Position numbers and translations under genes: made by a program
The notes under the pieces: model-generated
The model's database searches: none
Told to the model about the DNA's origin: nothing
What the model saw: only the letters and a program-made list of their open reading frames with translations
NCBI RefSeq assembly: GCF_900167015.1
Contig: NZ_FUXX01000004.1
Span: 1-64,000, forward strand
Direction: 5' to 3'
Origin: Succinivibrio dextrinosolvens DSM 3072
Lineage (GTDB): Bacteria > Pseudomonadota > Gammaproteobacteria > Enterobacterales > Succinivibrionaceae
DNA: 64,000 bases
Shown: positions 37,484-44,442 of the stretch, piece by piece
Layout: each line of letters begins with the position of its first letter
How positions within the stretch are numbered: the first letter of the stretch is position 1

Positions 37484-37990
37484 TTAGCCTTTTTTAGGTT
37501 TTGGCCAGAACCTTTGTGGTACATCCTGAATCCATTGTTCGAATTCTTCAGGAAAATCTCTTTTTAACCTTGGCTCATCAAGAAATACTGCAAAAAAATA
37601 AGCAAACAGTAAAAAGCCAAAAGGTACGACTAGCGTAAAAAATGAATTAACTGCACAGCAAAGTCCAAGATAAAACAGAAAAGCTCCCATGTGCATAGGA
37701 TTTCTACATAATGCGTATGGACCTGTTGTAACTAATTTTATAGTTTCTTTTGAAATTTTTATATTACCGATGACTACTGCACCACCTTTGCCCTTTTTTA
37801 TGAGTTCAAGGTTTGACCAGATCATAAAAAGAAGGCCGACAGCGGAGCTGAAAGCGCCGAAAAATACAGCTACTTTTCCTTCAGGCATGAAGGTATACGG
37901 ACATAGCGTTGCTATGAAGAAAATAATAGCAGGAATAGCTACAAAAAAAATTGAGCCTCCAAGTAGATATGAAAAAATATATCTAGCCAT
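37484..37990 (-). CDS. ICMT/PEMT-family membrane methyltransferase
   Basis: The 168-residue integral membrane protein has four or five hydrophobic segments (about 6-28, 40-62, 103-120, 122-142). The family signature is GPYALCRNPMHMGAFLFYLG followed by a C-terminal DEPRLKRDFPEEFEQW with the E-x-x-L...F...Y/F pattern. Isoprenylcysteine carboxyl methyltransferase and phospholipid N-methyltransferase share this fold. In bacteria the substrate is usually unknown. Its first 8 bases overlap the end of the upstream flavoprotein gene, so the two are coupled. Confidence 0.75.
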   Translation of the reverse strand: MARYIFSYLLGGSIFFVAIPAIIFFIATLCPYTFMPEGKVAVFFGAFSSAVGLLFMIWSNLELIKKGKGGAVVIGNIKISKETIKLVTTGPYALCRNPMHMGAFLFYLGLCCAVNSFFTLVVPFGFLLFAYFFAVFLDEPRLKRDFPEEFEQWIQDVPQRFWPKPKKG

Positions 37991-40900
37991 TCAATGCCTT
38001 CTTGAGCAAATCATCCACAACAAATAATGGATGAACAGCTCTCTTTCCTTCCATTCTGTGAACCTGAGAACGACAGCTGAAACCGGTAATCAGACAATGG
38101 TCAAAATCTCTCTTCTCAAGCTCAGGCTTCCAGTTCTTTTCGTATACCGCATAGGTCTGCTTCTGGTTTTCTGCCATATGACCGAATAAACCAGCCATAC
38201 CACAGCAGGCAACATTTACAGGAATCAGATTTAGACCAAAGGTCGATAAAATACTCTGCCATAAAACCGGAGACTGAGTTATAAGAGCTCTTTCTGTACA
38301 GTGAGTAAAGAGATAATACATTTCCTTAAACTCATCAGTTCTTGATGCAGATAATACCTGATCCTTGATCTTGTCAAAACGTTTTGCAAAATCGGAAGTT
38401 TCCATCTGTTCAGAGAGCCACTCTTCAGGAAGCTTTACAATAAATGAACCGCGGGCATCATCAAGAATCTGAGAGTATTCATCTCTATAGCAGATGGTTA
38501 ATGCAGGATCGTATCCTACAAGCTCAAGACCAGCCTTTGACAGCATTTCAAGGCGTGCAGCCTGTTTTACAGCATAATGAACAAAACGGCGACGCTCACC
38601 TCTGATAATCAGAATCTTTCCATTCACATAAGGTTTTAAGAAAGCAACCTTATAGCCTAGATTACGAATTACTCTTGCCATGGAAATCAAACCTTCAGCC
38701 TCATAACAGACAGTGAAAGGGTCTGTCACAATCAGAACTTCATCTCCAGAAACCATAGCCTGTTTTGATGAATAAATCTCAAAACCTTCCTTGTAGCATA
38801 GAGCTCTGAAAGTATTTTTACTGAATAGAGGCAAATCAACCATTCCGAAAATTCTCTTCACTGCATACTTAACAGGAGAGCTTGATAAAAGCGCATTCGA
38901 TATGGTTGGGAATCTTGAAAGAATAGGCAGAGTTAATTCTGCATTTAAAATCAGAAGATCCTTAAGAGGACGAAGATAACGTCCATAGTATAAGGAAAGG
39001 AATCTTGAATTCAGATCAGCTGCATTAACATGTGCAGGACAGATACTCTTACATGACTTGCATGAAAGACAGGTTCTTATCTTCTTCAGATATTCACTTG
39101 AGTAGTCACCGCGTCTTGTAAACAGTGTATTAAAACATCTTCTAACAAAGTTAATAGGAGATGGGCTTGAGGTTAAAATGGACAGCTCTTCAGCTGAGAC
39201 ATTATGTCCCCTGTCGTTAAGTAATCTTAGCCATTCTCTCATAAGCTCACTGAAGCCCTTTGGAGAACGTATGTGATCCTTGGTGTAGCGGTAGCTTGGA
39301 CACATAAGAGCACTGGTCTGATAGCTAAAGCACTGACCGTTTCCATTGCAGCTTAATGCGCCTTTAAATGAATTTCTGATATTTACAGGTATGGTTCTGT
39401 CTAGATCACCTCTCATCTGACCAGAGATAGAAACAATCTTATCCTCATTGTTTTCAAAAGGAACACAGATCTTACCTGGATTTAAAATATTATTGGCATC
39501 AAATGCAGATTTAATCTTTCTAGCAACAGGATACAGTTCCTTGAAGAAGATTTCTCCATAGCATGAACGATATCCTCTGCCATGCTCACCCCACATCTGG
39601 CCCTGATATTTATTTACTAGTTCAACAACCTTATCAGAGATGGTAACCAGTTTCTTTCTGTCAGAATCAGTTGTCAGATCAAGAGCAGGACGAACATGCA
39701 TCAGACCTGTATCAACATGACCGAACATACCGTAGGTTACATGAAGTGAATCTAAAAGAGCTCTGAACTCAAGAATGTAATCAGCAAGATTTCTTGGAGG
39801 AACAACAGTATCTTCAGTAAAAGCAACAAGCTTCTTATCACCAGATGCCGCACCTAAAAGACCAACAGCCTTCTTTCTCATGCCGTAGATTGCAGAGATT
39901 GCTTCAGGAGTTACCGCAAGCTGCGCACCTAAAATTCCATTTTCAAAATTTTTAGCTTTTTCTTCTATATTGGAGAAGATATCAACAAGTTTCTTATGCT
40001 CAACATCCCTGTTGTATCCATTGAACTCAACAATGTTAATACCTTTGATGGAATGACCTTTGACTTCCTCGATATAGTCCTTTACAGACTCCCAGACTGT
40101 GTCCTTTTTAGCAAGGAATAAAACTCTAGAATCAACAGTCTCAACAGAAAATACACCCGCATCAATCAGTTCAACAGCATGTCTTAAGGCACTGTCAAAG
40201 TCCTCATATTTAACAACCATCAGCTCTCTGAAATCAGGGATTTTTGTAAGATCAAGAGTCGCCCCGCAGATTACTGCCAAGGTACCCTCAGCACCACAGA
40301 TCAGACGAGCCAGATTTAATGTATCGGTTTTAGGATCATATGAATGGTTCAAATCATAACCTGTCATGAAGCGGTTTAACTTAGGGAAGATCTTCTCTAC
40401 CTGTTTTCTGTTATCTTTCAACAGAGCATAACACTTACGGTAGATATCACCTTCCAGGCCTTCTTTCTCTAAGCACTCCTTTAATCTATCACCGCTTACA
40501 GGCCCAAAGGTAGTCAGAGTTCCATCTGCAAGAACAACTGTTACATCCTTGATATGGGATGAAGTTCTACCATATTTTAGTGATCCCTGACCTGCAGCAT
40601 CATTTGAAATCATGCCACCAACACAGGCTCGATTTGAGGTTGATAACTCAGGAGAAAAGAATAGACCATGAGGTTTTAAGAAATCGTTCAGTTCATCTTT
40701 AATAACACCAGACTGAACATGAACAGATCTGTCCTCAACATTAAGATCAGAGATTTCTTTCATGTATCTGGAACAGTCGATAGTGATTCCATCATTCAAT
40801 GACTGTCCGTTGGTGCTGGTGCCACCGCCTCTAGGAGTTATCACAAGCTTCTTGAAGATGCTCTCGGCTCTTAGTTTTAAAGCGGTAACGATATCCTGAC

Positions 40901-41081
40901 TGTCTTTAGGGAAAATTACACCCTGAGGCATTCTCTGATAAACAGAATTATCAGTAGAAACTAGTAATCTTGAGGAATGAGAATACTCAATATCTCCTTT
41001 GAAACCTTTGTCTTTAAGGGAATCAAAATACTTCTTATATACATTATTAACTGAAGGGAGATCTGATATTTTTGGGATCAT
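37983..41081 (-). CDS. ydiJ: FAD-linked, iron-sulfur D-2-hydroxyglutarate dehydrogenase-like protein (YdiJ type)
   Basis: The 1032-residue fused protein has an FAD-binding PCMH domain (VITPRGGGTSTNGQSLNDGITIDCSRYM; GACVGGMISNDAAGQGSLKYG region) and an FAD-oxidase C domain (GMFGHVDTGLMHVRPALDL). Iron-sulfur segments follow: CNGNGQCFSYQTSALMCPSYRYT and CLSCKSCKSICPAHVNAADL. The C-terminal CCG-type domain has CTERALI and NVACCGMAGLFGH. Length and layout match E. coli YdiJ, reported to oxidise D-2-hydroxyglutarate. It heads a run of co-directional genes and has a promoter at 41127-41155. Confidence 0.88.
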   Translation of the reverse strand: MIPKISDLPSVNNVYKKYFDSLKDKGFKGDIEYSHSSRLLVSTDNSVYQRMPQGVIFPKDSQDIVTALKLRAESIFKKLVITPRGGGTSTNGQSLNDGITIDCSRYMKEISDLNVEDRSVHVQSGVIKDELNDFLKPHGLFFSPELSTSNRACVGGMISNDAAGQGSLKYGRTSSHIKDVTVVLADGTLTTFGPVSGDRLKECLEKEGLEGDIYRKCYALLKDNRKQVEKIFPKLNRFMTGYDLNHSYDPKTDTLNLARLICGAEGTLAVICGATLDLTKIPDFRELMVVKYEDFDSALRHAVELIDAGVFSVETVDSRVLFLAKKDTVWESVKDYIEEVKGHSIKGINIVEFNGYNRDVEHKKLVDIFSNIEEKAKNFENGILGAQLAVTPEAISAIYGMRKKAVGLLGAASGDKKLVAFTEDTVVPPRNLADYILEFRALLDSLHVTYGMFGHVDTGLMHVRPALDLTTDSDRKKLVTISDKVVELVNKYQGQMWGEHGRGYRSCYGEIFFKELYPVARKIKSAFDANNILNPGKICVPFENNEDKIVSISGQMRGDLDRTIPVNIRNSFKGALSCNGNGQCFSYQTSALMCPSYRYTKDHIRSPKGFSELMREWLRLLNDRGHNVSAEELSILTSSPSPINFVRRCFNTLFTRRGDYSSEYLKKIRTCLSCKSCKSICPAHVNAADLNSRFLSLYYGRYLRPLKDLLILNAELTLPILSRFPTISNALLSSSPVKYAVKRIFGMVDLPLFSKNTFRALCYKEGFEIYSSKQAMVSGDEVLIVTDPFTVCYEAEGLISMARVIRNLGYKVAFLKPYVNGKILIIRGERRRFVHYAVKQAARLEMLSKAGLELVGYDPALTICYRDEYSQILDDARGSFIVKLPEEWLSEQMETSDFAKRFDKIKDQVLSASRTDEFKEMYYLFTHCTERALITQSPVLWQSILSTFGLNLIPVNVACCGMAGLFGHMAENQKQTYAVYEKNWKPELEKRDFDHCLITGFSCRSQVHRMEGKRAVHPLFVVDDLLKKALNG

Positions 41082-41126
41082 TGATTAGTTAAGCCTCATG
41101 TATTCTTTTTTTTAGTAATAAATAGA

Positions 41127-41155
41127 ATAATGCGACAAGTAACGAATATTTGCAA
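41127..41155 (-). promoter_or_regulatory. Promoter of the ydiJ run
   Basis: On the minus strand TTGCAA (41155-41150), 17-bp spacer, CATTAT (41132-41127), about 45 bases before the ydiJ start. Confidence 0.55.
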
Positions 41156-41203
41156 TGACTTATGTCGAACTAACCAAAATTGGGAGAAAACTAAGAAGAT
41201 TAC

Positions 41204-41280
41204 TGGTAGCTATGACTGGAATCGAACCAGTGACCTCAGCATTATGAGTGCCGCGCTCTAACCAACTGAGCTACATAGCC
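41204..41280 (-). tRNA. tRNA-Met (CAT), elongator, copy 2 of the duplication
   Basis: The cloverleaf folds in 77 bases with an encoded CCA. The anticodon loop is CTCATAA, and the T arm is ACTGG TTCGATT CCAGT. It resembles E. coli elongator tRNA-Met (GGCTA.GTAGCTCAGTTGGTTAGAGC). It lacks the C1:A72 mismatch of the initiator, but the acceptor ends in a G1:U72 wobble (GGCTATG / CATAGCT). Confidence 0.95.
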
Positions 41281-41286
41281 ACTGAA

Positions 41287-41362
41287 TGGCTGGGGTACTA
41301 GGATTCGAACCTAGGTAATGGCGGAATCAGAATCCGCTGCCGTACCACTTGGCGATACCCCA
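41287..41362 (-). tRNA. tRNA-Gln (CTG), copy 2 of the duplication
   Basis: Seventy-six bases including CCA. The acceptor is TGGGGTA / TACCCCA, the anticodon loop is TTCTGAT, and the T arm is CTAGG TTCGAAT CCTAG. The body is very close to E. coli glnV. Confidence 0.96.
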
Positions 41363-41398
41363 ACATGAGATAAGAATTAAGACACCTTTGAAGGTGAA

Positions 41399-41475
41399 TG
41401 GTAGCTATGACTGGAATCGAACCAGTGACCTCAGCATTATGAGTGCCGCGCTCTAACCAACTGAGCTACATAGCC
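41399..41475 (-). tRNA. tRNA-Met (CAT), elongator, copy 1 of the duplication
   Basis: Identical in sequence to the tRNA-Met at 41204-41280, with the same G1:U72 acceptor end. Confidence 0.95.
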
Positions 41476-41481
41476 ATTGAA

Positions 41482-41557
41482 TGGCTGGGGTACTAGGATT
41501 CGAACCTAGGTAATGGCGGAATCAGAATCCGCTGCCGTACCACTTGGCGATACCCCA
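41482..41557 (-). tRNA. tRNA-Gln (CTG), copy 1 of the duplication
   Basis: Identical in sequence to the tRNA-Gln at 41287-41362. Confidence 0.96.
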
Positions 41558-41580
41558 ACAGTGTGTTAAACAAATCCCTT

Positions 41581-41656
41581 TGGCAGGGGTACCTGGACTC
41601 GAACCAGGGAAATGGCGGGATCAAAACCCGCTGCCTTACCACTTGGCTATACCCCT
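41581..41656 (-). tRNA. tRNA-Gln (TTG)
   Basis: Seventy-six bases including CCA. The acceptor is AGGGGTA / TACCCCT (A1:U72), the anticodon loop is TTTTGAT, and the T arm is CCTGG TTCGAGT CCAGG. It is the first gene of the cluster, 39 bases downstream of a near-consensus promoter. Confidence 0.96.
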
Positions 41657-41694
41657 ATCAAGTACTAGGTCGCTTTTGTTCGACAACGTGCACT

Positions 41695-41722
41695 ATTATA
41701 TGAAAATAAAAATGCTTGTCAA
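41695..41722 (-). promoter_or_regulatory. Near-perfect promoter of the tRNA cluster
   Basis: On the minus strand TTGACA (41722-41717), 16-bp spacer, TATAAT (41700-41695). Both hexamers are exact sigma-70 consensus. All five tRNA genes lie downstream in the same direction. Confidence 0.92.
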
Positions 41723-42024
41723 CAAAATAAAAAAAATAAATTTAGGTCACAAAATTTATTTAGAGCGCAAAGACCTAATAATGATGATTTATATCGGATT
41801 ATCCTTACGTTAACCTTTTTTGAAATCTTTCTCAGATTAGTAAGAAAACATTTCAGACAACACTCTAAAAACTGAAAAACGAGTGTCACCCTACACAAAT
41901 TATAGGAATTATTTTGAAATATGTTTGCCACAAAGTGTTTTTGTGGCACACTCAAGAATTGTAAAAAAACAAATCCAATCTCAAAAGGAGCCGATAGCAA
42001 TAAGTAAGCTATCGATATAATCAT
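41723..42024 (+). promoter_or_regulatory. Gene-free leader of the HAD gene with hairpins
   Basis: No gene is supported here. Hairpins on the plus strand are ACACTC / GAGTGT (41860-41865, 41881-41886), TGCCACAAA / TTTGTGGCA (41926-41934, 41940-41948) and CGATAGC / GCTATCG (41992-41998, 42008-42014). The last separates a strong Shine-Dalgarno AAAAGGAG (41983-41990) from the HAD ATG at 42025. Removing the stem leaves an 11-base spacing. I cannot place a confident promoter. Confidence 0.5.
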
Positions 42025-42879
42025 ATGATAAAAGAAAACGTCCTTGCCATCTGTTACGACTTTGATAGAACTCTAACTCCTTATGAAATGCAAGCACAGG
42101 GTTACATTCAGCAGCTAAATGAGAATGTTGATGAATTCTGGGCTCTATCATCAAAGATTGCTATAGAAAATCAGATGGACCCAAACCTTTCTTATATGTA
42201 TCTGATGCTTAACGGTGCCAAAGGCAAGTTTCAGGTAAAAAGAGAAAAGCTAATCGAATTCGGCTCTAAGGTAAAGCTATACAAAGGTGTATCAGACTGG
42301 TTTTCAAGAATAAATCAGTATGGAAAGAAAAAAGAAGTTAAGGTCGAGCACTATATTATTTCCTCTGGTCTAAAGGAGATGATAGAAGGAACAAAAATTG
42401 CCGACGAATTCAGAATGATCTATGCAAATTCATTTTTATATGACCATAACGGAGCAGCAGTTTGGCCAGCACAGAACATCAACTTCACAAACAAGACCCA
42501 GTTTCTTTTCAGAATATCCAAAGGTACTCTTGATGTAAATGATAATGATGTAAACCGTTACTATGAGCCGGAAAATATTAGGGTACCGTTCAATAATATT
42601 GTCTACATAGGAGACAGTCAGACAGATATTCCATGTATGAAGCTTGTAAATTCTCTCGGAGGACATTCTATCGGAGTCTACGACCCAACCAGTAACAACA
42701 AGGCAAGAGTCCACGAACTGATTATGGATAAGAGAATCAAGCACTTTGCAAAAGCTGATTATTCTAAGGGAAGTAAGCTTGATGAGCTGATGCACAACAT
42801 TATTGATTACACCTCAGCTTCCTACAAACTTAACCGTGATTACTGGGAGAATTTGGATGAGGCAGAGAATCTTGCCTAA
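42025..42879 (+). CDS. HAD-superfamily hydrolase
   Basis: The 284-residue protein has the HAD motifs in order: motif I DFDRTLTPYEM near residue 12-22 (nucleophile Asp and acid Asp), motif II Ser in YIISSGLKEMIEG, a Lys in FTNKTQFLF, and motif IV GDSQTDIPCMKLV. The large insert between motifs I and II (about 25-105) is a helical cap. The substrate is unknown; a phosphatase of the phosphoserine-phosphatase-like group is likely. An in-frame stop at 42001 excludes an upstream start, so the Shine-Dalgarno-hairpin-ATG arrangement in its leader is real. No partner gene adjoins it. Confidence 0.85.
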   Translation: MIKENVLAICYDFDRTLTPYEMQAQGYIQQLNENVDEFWALSSKIAIENQMDPNLSYMYLMLNGAKGKFQVKREKLIEFGSKVKLYKGVSDWFSRINQYGKKKEVKVEHYIISSGLKEMIEGTKIADEFRMIYANSFLYDHNGAAVWPAQNINFTNKTQFLFRISKGTLDVNDNDVNRYYEPENIRVPFNNIVYIGDSQTDIPCMKLVNSLGGHSIGVYDPTSNNKARVHELIMDKRIKHFAKADYSKGSKLDELMHNIIDYTSASYKLNRDYWENLDEAENLA

Positions 42880-42938
42880 TATTTTTCAAAAATTGCATAA
42901 TTCTGCAATTATACATTTGTAAAAATTTTACACAAAAG

Positions 42939-42967
42939 TTGCGATTTCTCGTTTATATCTACATAAT
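42939..42967 (+). promoter_or_regulatory. Promoter-like pair in the gene-free region
   Basis: TTGCGA (42939-42944), 17-bp spacer, CATAAT (42962-42967). It would drive transcription into the first RNA candidate from about 42974. It is one of two possible starts for that RNA. Confidence 0.4.
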
Positions 42968-43055
42968 TTCATGATAAAACAAAATGTTATTCAAAAGATT
43001 ATTATGTTTGCGATTTTTTCAAACAGAGATCAACTTTTTGCTCAAAATTTACAAA

Positions 43056-43257
43056 TATAATTAACACTGTAGCTTGTGAAATAAAGAATTTTGTCATCTA
43101 AGTATTCTCTAAGTTAGAGCTTCTAGAATAGATAATAGAAAAACGGAAGAGACAAAATGATTTCAAACTCTATAGTTTTAAATGATTTTGTTTTTTAACA
43201 AGAAAGAATCACATACCTCATCGCCTAGGTCCACACCTTTTGACCTAGGCATTTTTT
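43056..43257 (+). ncRNA. Candidate small RNA 1, terminator-ended
   Basis: A perfect minus-10 TATAAT (43056-43061) gives a start near 43069 and a transcript of about 190 bases. It ends in the strong terminator GCCTAGGTC / GACCTAGGC (43224-43232, 43243-43251) plus seven T. Inside, ATTTTGTC (43088-43095) can pair with GACAAAAT (43151-43158), enclosing TATTCT / AGAATA. Just before the terminator stem is CACATACCTCATCGCCT, also found in candidate 2. A 13-codon mini-ORF (43157-43198) lies between. No known RNA family is recognised; it is not 6S, tmRNA, RNase P or SRP RNA by eye. Confidence 0.5.
43157..43198 (+). CDS. Possible 13-residue leader peptide in small RNA 1
   Basis: ATG at 43157 after GGAAGAG gives MISNSIVLNDFVF and a TAA stop. 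The start codon overlaps the 3' arm of the long-range stem GACAAAAT, so it could be sequestered. There is no structural gene after the terminator that it would obviously regulate, and such short frames arise by chance. Confidence 0.2.
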   Translation: MISNSIVLNDFVF

Positions 43258-43500
43258 TGTCCAATAAATAAAAAAATCTTTATATCTCAATAAACTAAGT
43301 GTCAACTAAGAAAAACAATCTATCATGTATCCTGCATAGACGATATTAGACTAGTTAAAACTACGACTAATGTTCAAGCAATTTATTGGAAGATTTTCCG
43401 AACTCATCGATTAAGTAACACTTGATGTTTTACTAACGTTTTCACAATTACACATACCTAAATCGCCTCTGACTTTTTCCTTTGTCAGAGGTTTTTTTTT
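43257..43500 (+). ncRNA. Candidate small RNA 2, terminator-ended
   Basis: The promoter-like pair TTGTCC (43257-43262), 17-bp spacer, TTATAT (43280-43285) gives a start near 43292 and about 205 bases of RNA. It ends in CCTCTGAC / GTCAGAGG plus nine T (about 43466-43500). A hairpin with arms ATTAG / CTAAT and inner TAGTT / AACTA lies near 43345-43372. CACATACCTAAATCGCCT directly precedes and enters the terminator stem, matching candidate 1. The long T runs suit Hfq-dependent RNAs. No open frame of note. Confidence 0.5.
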
Positions 43501-43624
43501 ATGTTTTTCTACGTTAAAAAAACAATGAAGAAATTCCGTAAAATTATTTTTAATATTTTTGAAATTAATCACAAAATAATATAGTATTAATTGTCCCTAA
43601 AACACGAAAAAAATGCCCTTTTTC

Positions 43625-43633
43625 TGTTATAAT
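43625..43633 (+). promoter_or_regulatory. Extended minus-10 promoter of the Fic module
   Basis: TGTTATAAT is an exact extended minus-10, with no clear minus-35. It lies 30 bases before the antitoxin ATG. Confidence 0.6.
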
Positions 43634-43662
43634 TAAATTGGTGTGATTACTACGGAGATCGT

Positions 43663-43821
43663 ATGTTGCTAGATGAAGTAAAAGCTACTTTAGCAATGGA
43701 AAATTTATATCTGTCAGAAGAGCAAGAAAAGCTATTACAAAGCTATGCTGATGGAGAAATTTCTTTTAAAGAATTTCAAGAACAGATATTAAAGATAACT
43801 GAAGATAACAAGGTAGCTTGA
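43663..43821 (+). CDS. Fic antitoxin, VbhA-like (52 residues)
   Basis: This small frame starts at ATG 43663 with GGAGA upstream. Residues 9-14, TLAMEN, fit the [S/T]xxxE[G/N] inhibitory motif. In class I Fic antitoxins this places a Glu into the toxin's ATP site. The remainder (SEEQEKLLQSYADGEISFKEFQEQILKIT) has the helical layout of the VbhA family. The Fic toxin starts 3 bases after its stop, so the two form a toxin-antitoxin operon with the antitoxin first and probably translational coupling. Confidence 0.82.
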   Translation: MLLDEVKATLAMENLYLSEEQEKLLQSYADGEISFKEFQEQILKITEDNKVA

Positions 43822-43824
43822 ATT

Positions 43825-44421
43825 TTGGAAGCCTCGACTTTCGATAAAGTCTATTGTTATCCAGGTACTGAAGTTTTAATCAATAACTTCAATGAGCATG
43901 ATCCTAGAGTGCTTTCTCAATATGAAAGAATGTACACTGGAGCAAGGATCATCGATCTATTTAAAAAGCCTATTCAGGGCAAATTTGATCTATCCCACTT
44001 AAAGGCAATTCATAAATATATCTTTCAGGATATTTACCCTTGGGCGGGTGAACTGCGCCTGGTTAATATTTCCAAGGAAATTCTTTTCTGTGATGCTCAG
44101 TTTATCGAGAAAACCATTAGCAAAGTTTTCGATAAGCTTGCACAGGAGAATTATCTGAGAGACTGTAGCGAAAAGAATATTGCTGAAAAAGCTGCTTATT
44201 ATCTTGGAGAAATAAACGCCGTACATCCGTTCAGAGAAGGAAATGGAAGAGCTCAGCGAGAGTTCGTAAGAGAATTACTTCTCCCTCTTGGATTTAAGGT
44301 TGATTATTCTTTATGTGATCCTAAGATGATGCTTTATGCATCAATTAATGCATTTGCCAGTGATTATGAACTAATGACCGAGTTATTTGATAAATGCATT
44401 ATTGCAAAACCTCAAAATTAA
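43825..44421 (+). CDS. Fic-domain toxin (adenylyltransferase, VbhT/FicT type)
   Basis: Fic enzymes transfer AMP from ATP to hydroxyl side chains. Known FicT toxins modify DNA gyrase and topoisomerase IV, and that target is inferred here. The 198-residue protein has the complete active site HPFREGNGRAQR (His134 to Arg145), the flap KEILFCDAQFIEKTI (about 84-98), and the N-terminal core YPGTEVLINNFNEHDPRVLSQYERMYTGARI. It starts at TTG 43825. All catalytic residues are intact, so the toxin should be active and in need of the antitoxin. It ends 21 bases before miaB, in the same direction, with no terminator between. Confidence 0.92.
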   Translation: MEASTFDKVYCYPGTEVLINNFNEHDPRVLSQYERMYTGARIIDLFKKPIQGKFDLSHLKAIHKYIFQDIYPWAGELRLVNISKEILFCDAQFIEKTISKVFDKLAQENYLRDCSEKNIAEKAAYYLGEINAVHPFREGNGRAQREFVRELLLPLGFKVDYSLCDPKMMLYASINAFASDYELMTELFDKCIIAKPQN

Positions 44422-44442
44422 AATAACTAATTAATAAAAATC

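Larger units (their letters stand above)
41204..41557 (-). repeat. Tandem duplication of a Gln(CTG)-Met tRNA unit
   Basis: The 159-base unit 41204-41362 recurs at 41399-41557. By eye they differ at one base, in the spacer between the two tRNAs. The repeat period is 195 bases; the remaining inter-unit sequence is not alike. Confidence 0.92.

Noticed and set aside
41544-41813. Plus-strand 89-codon open frame
   Set aside because: It runs antisense through tRNA-Gln(TTG) and the tRNA promoter.
41719-42024. Minus-strand 101-codon open frame in the HAD leader
   Set aside because: It covers the tRNA minus-35 and three hairpins, has no Shine-Dalgarno, and has AT-driven composition.
42436-42795. Antisense frame inside the HAD gene
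   Set aside because: Shadow of a well-supported gene; no family pattern.
43056-43257. 6S RNA for candidate RNA 1
   Set aside because: Size fits, but the 5' and 3' ends do not pair, there is no central-bubble rod, and it ends in an intrinsic terminator.
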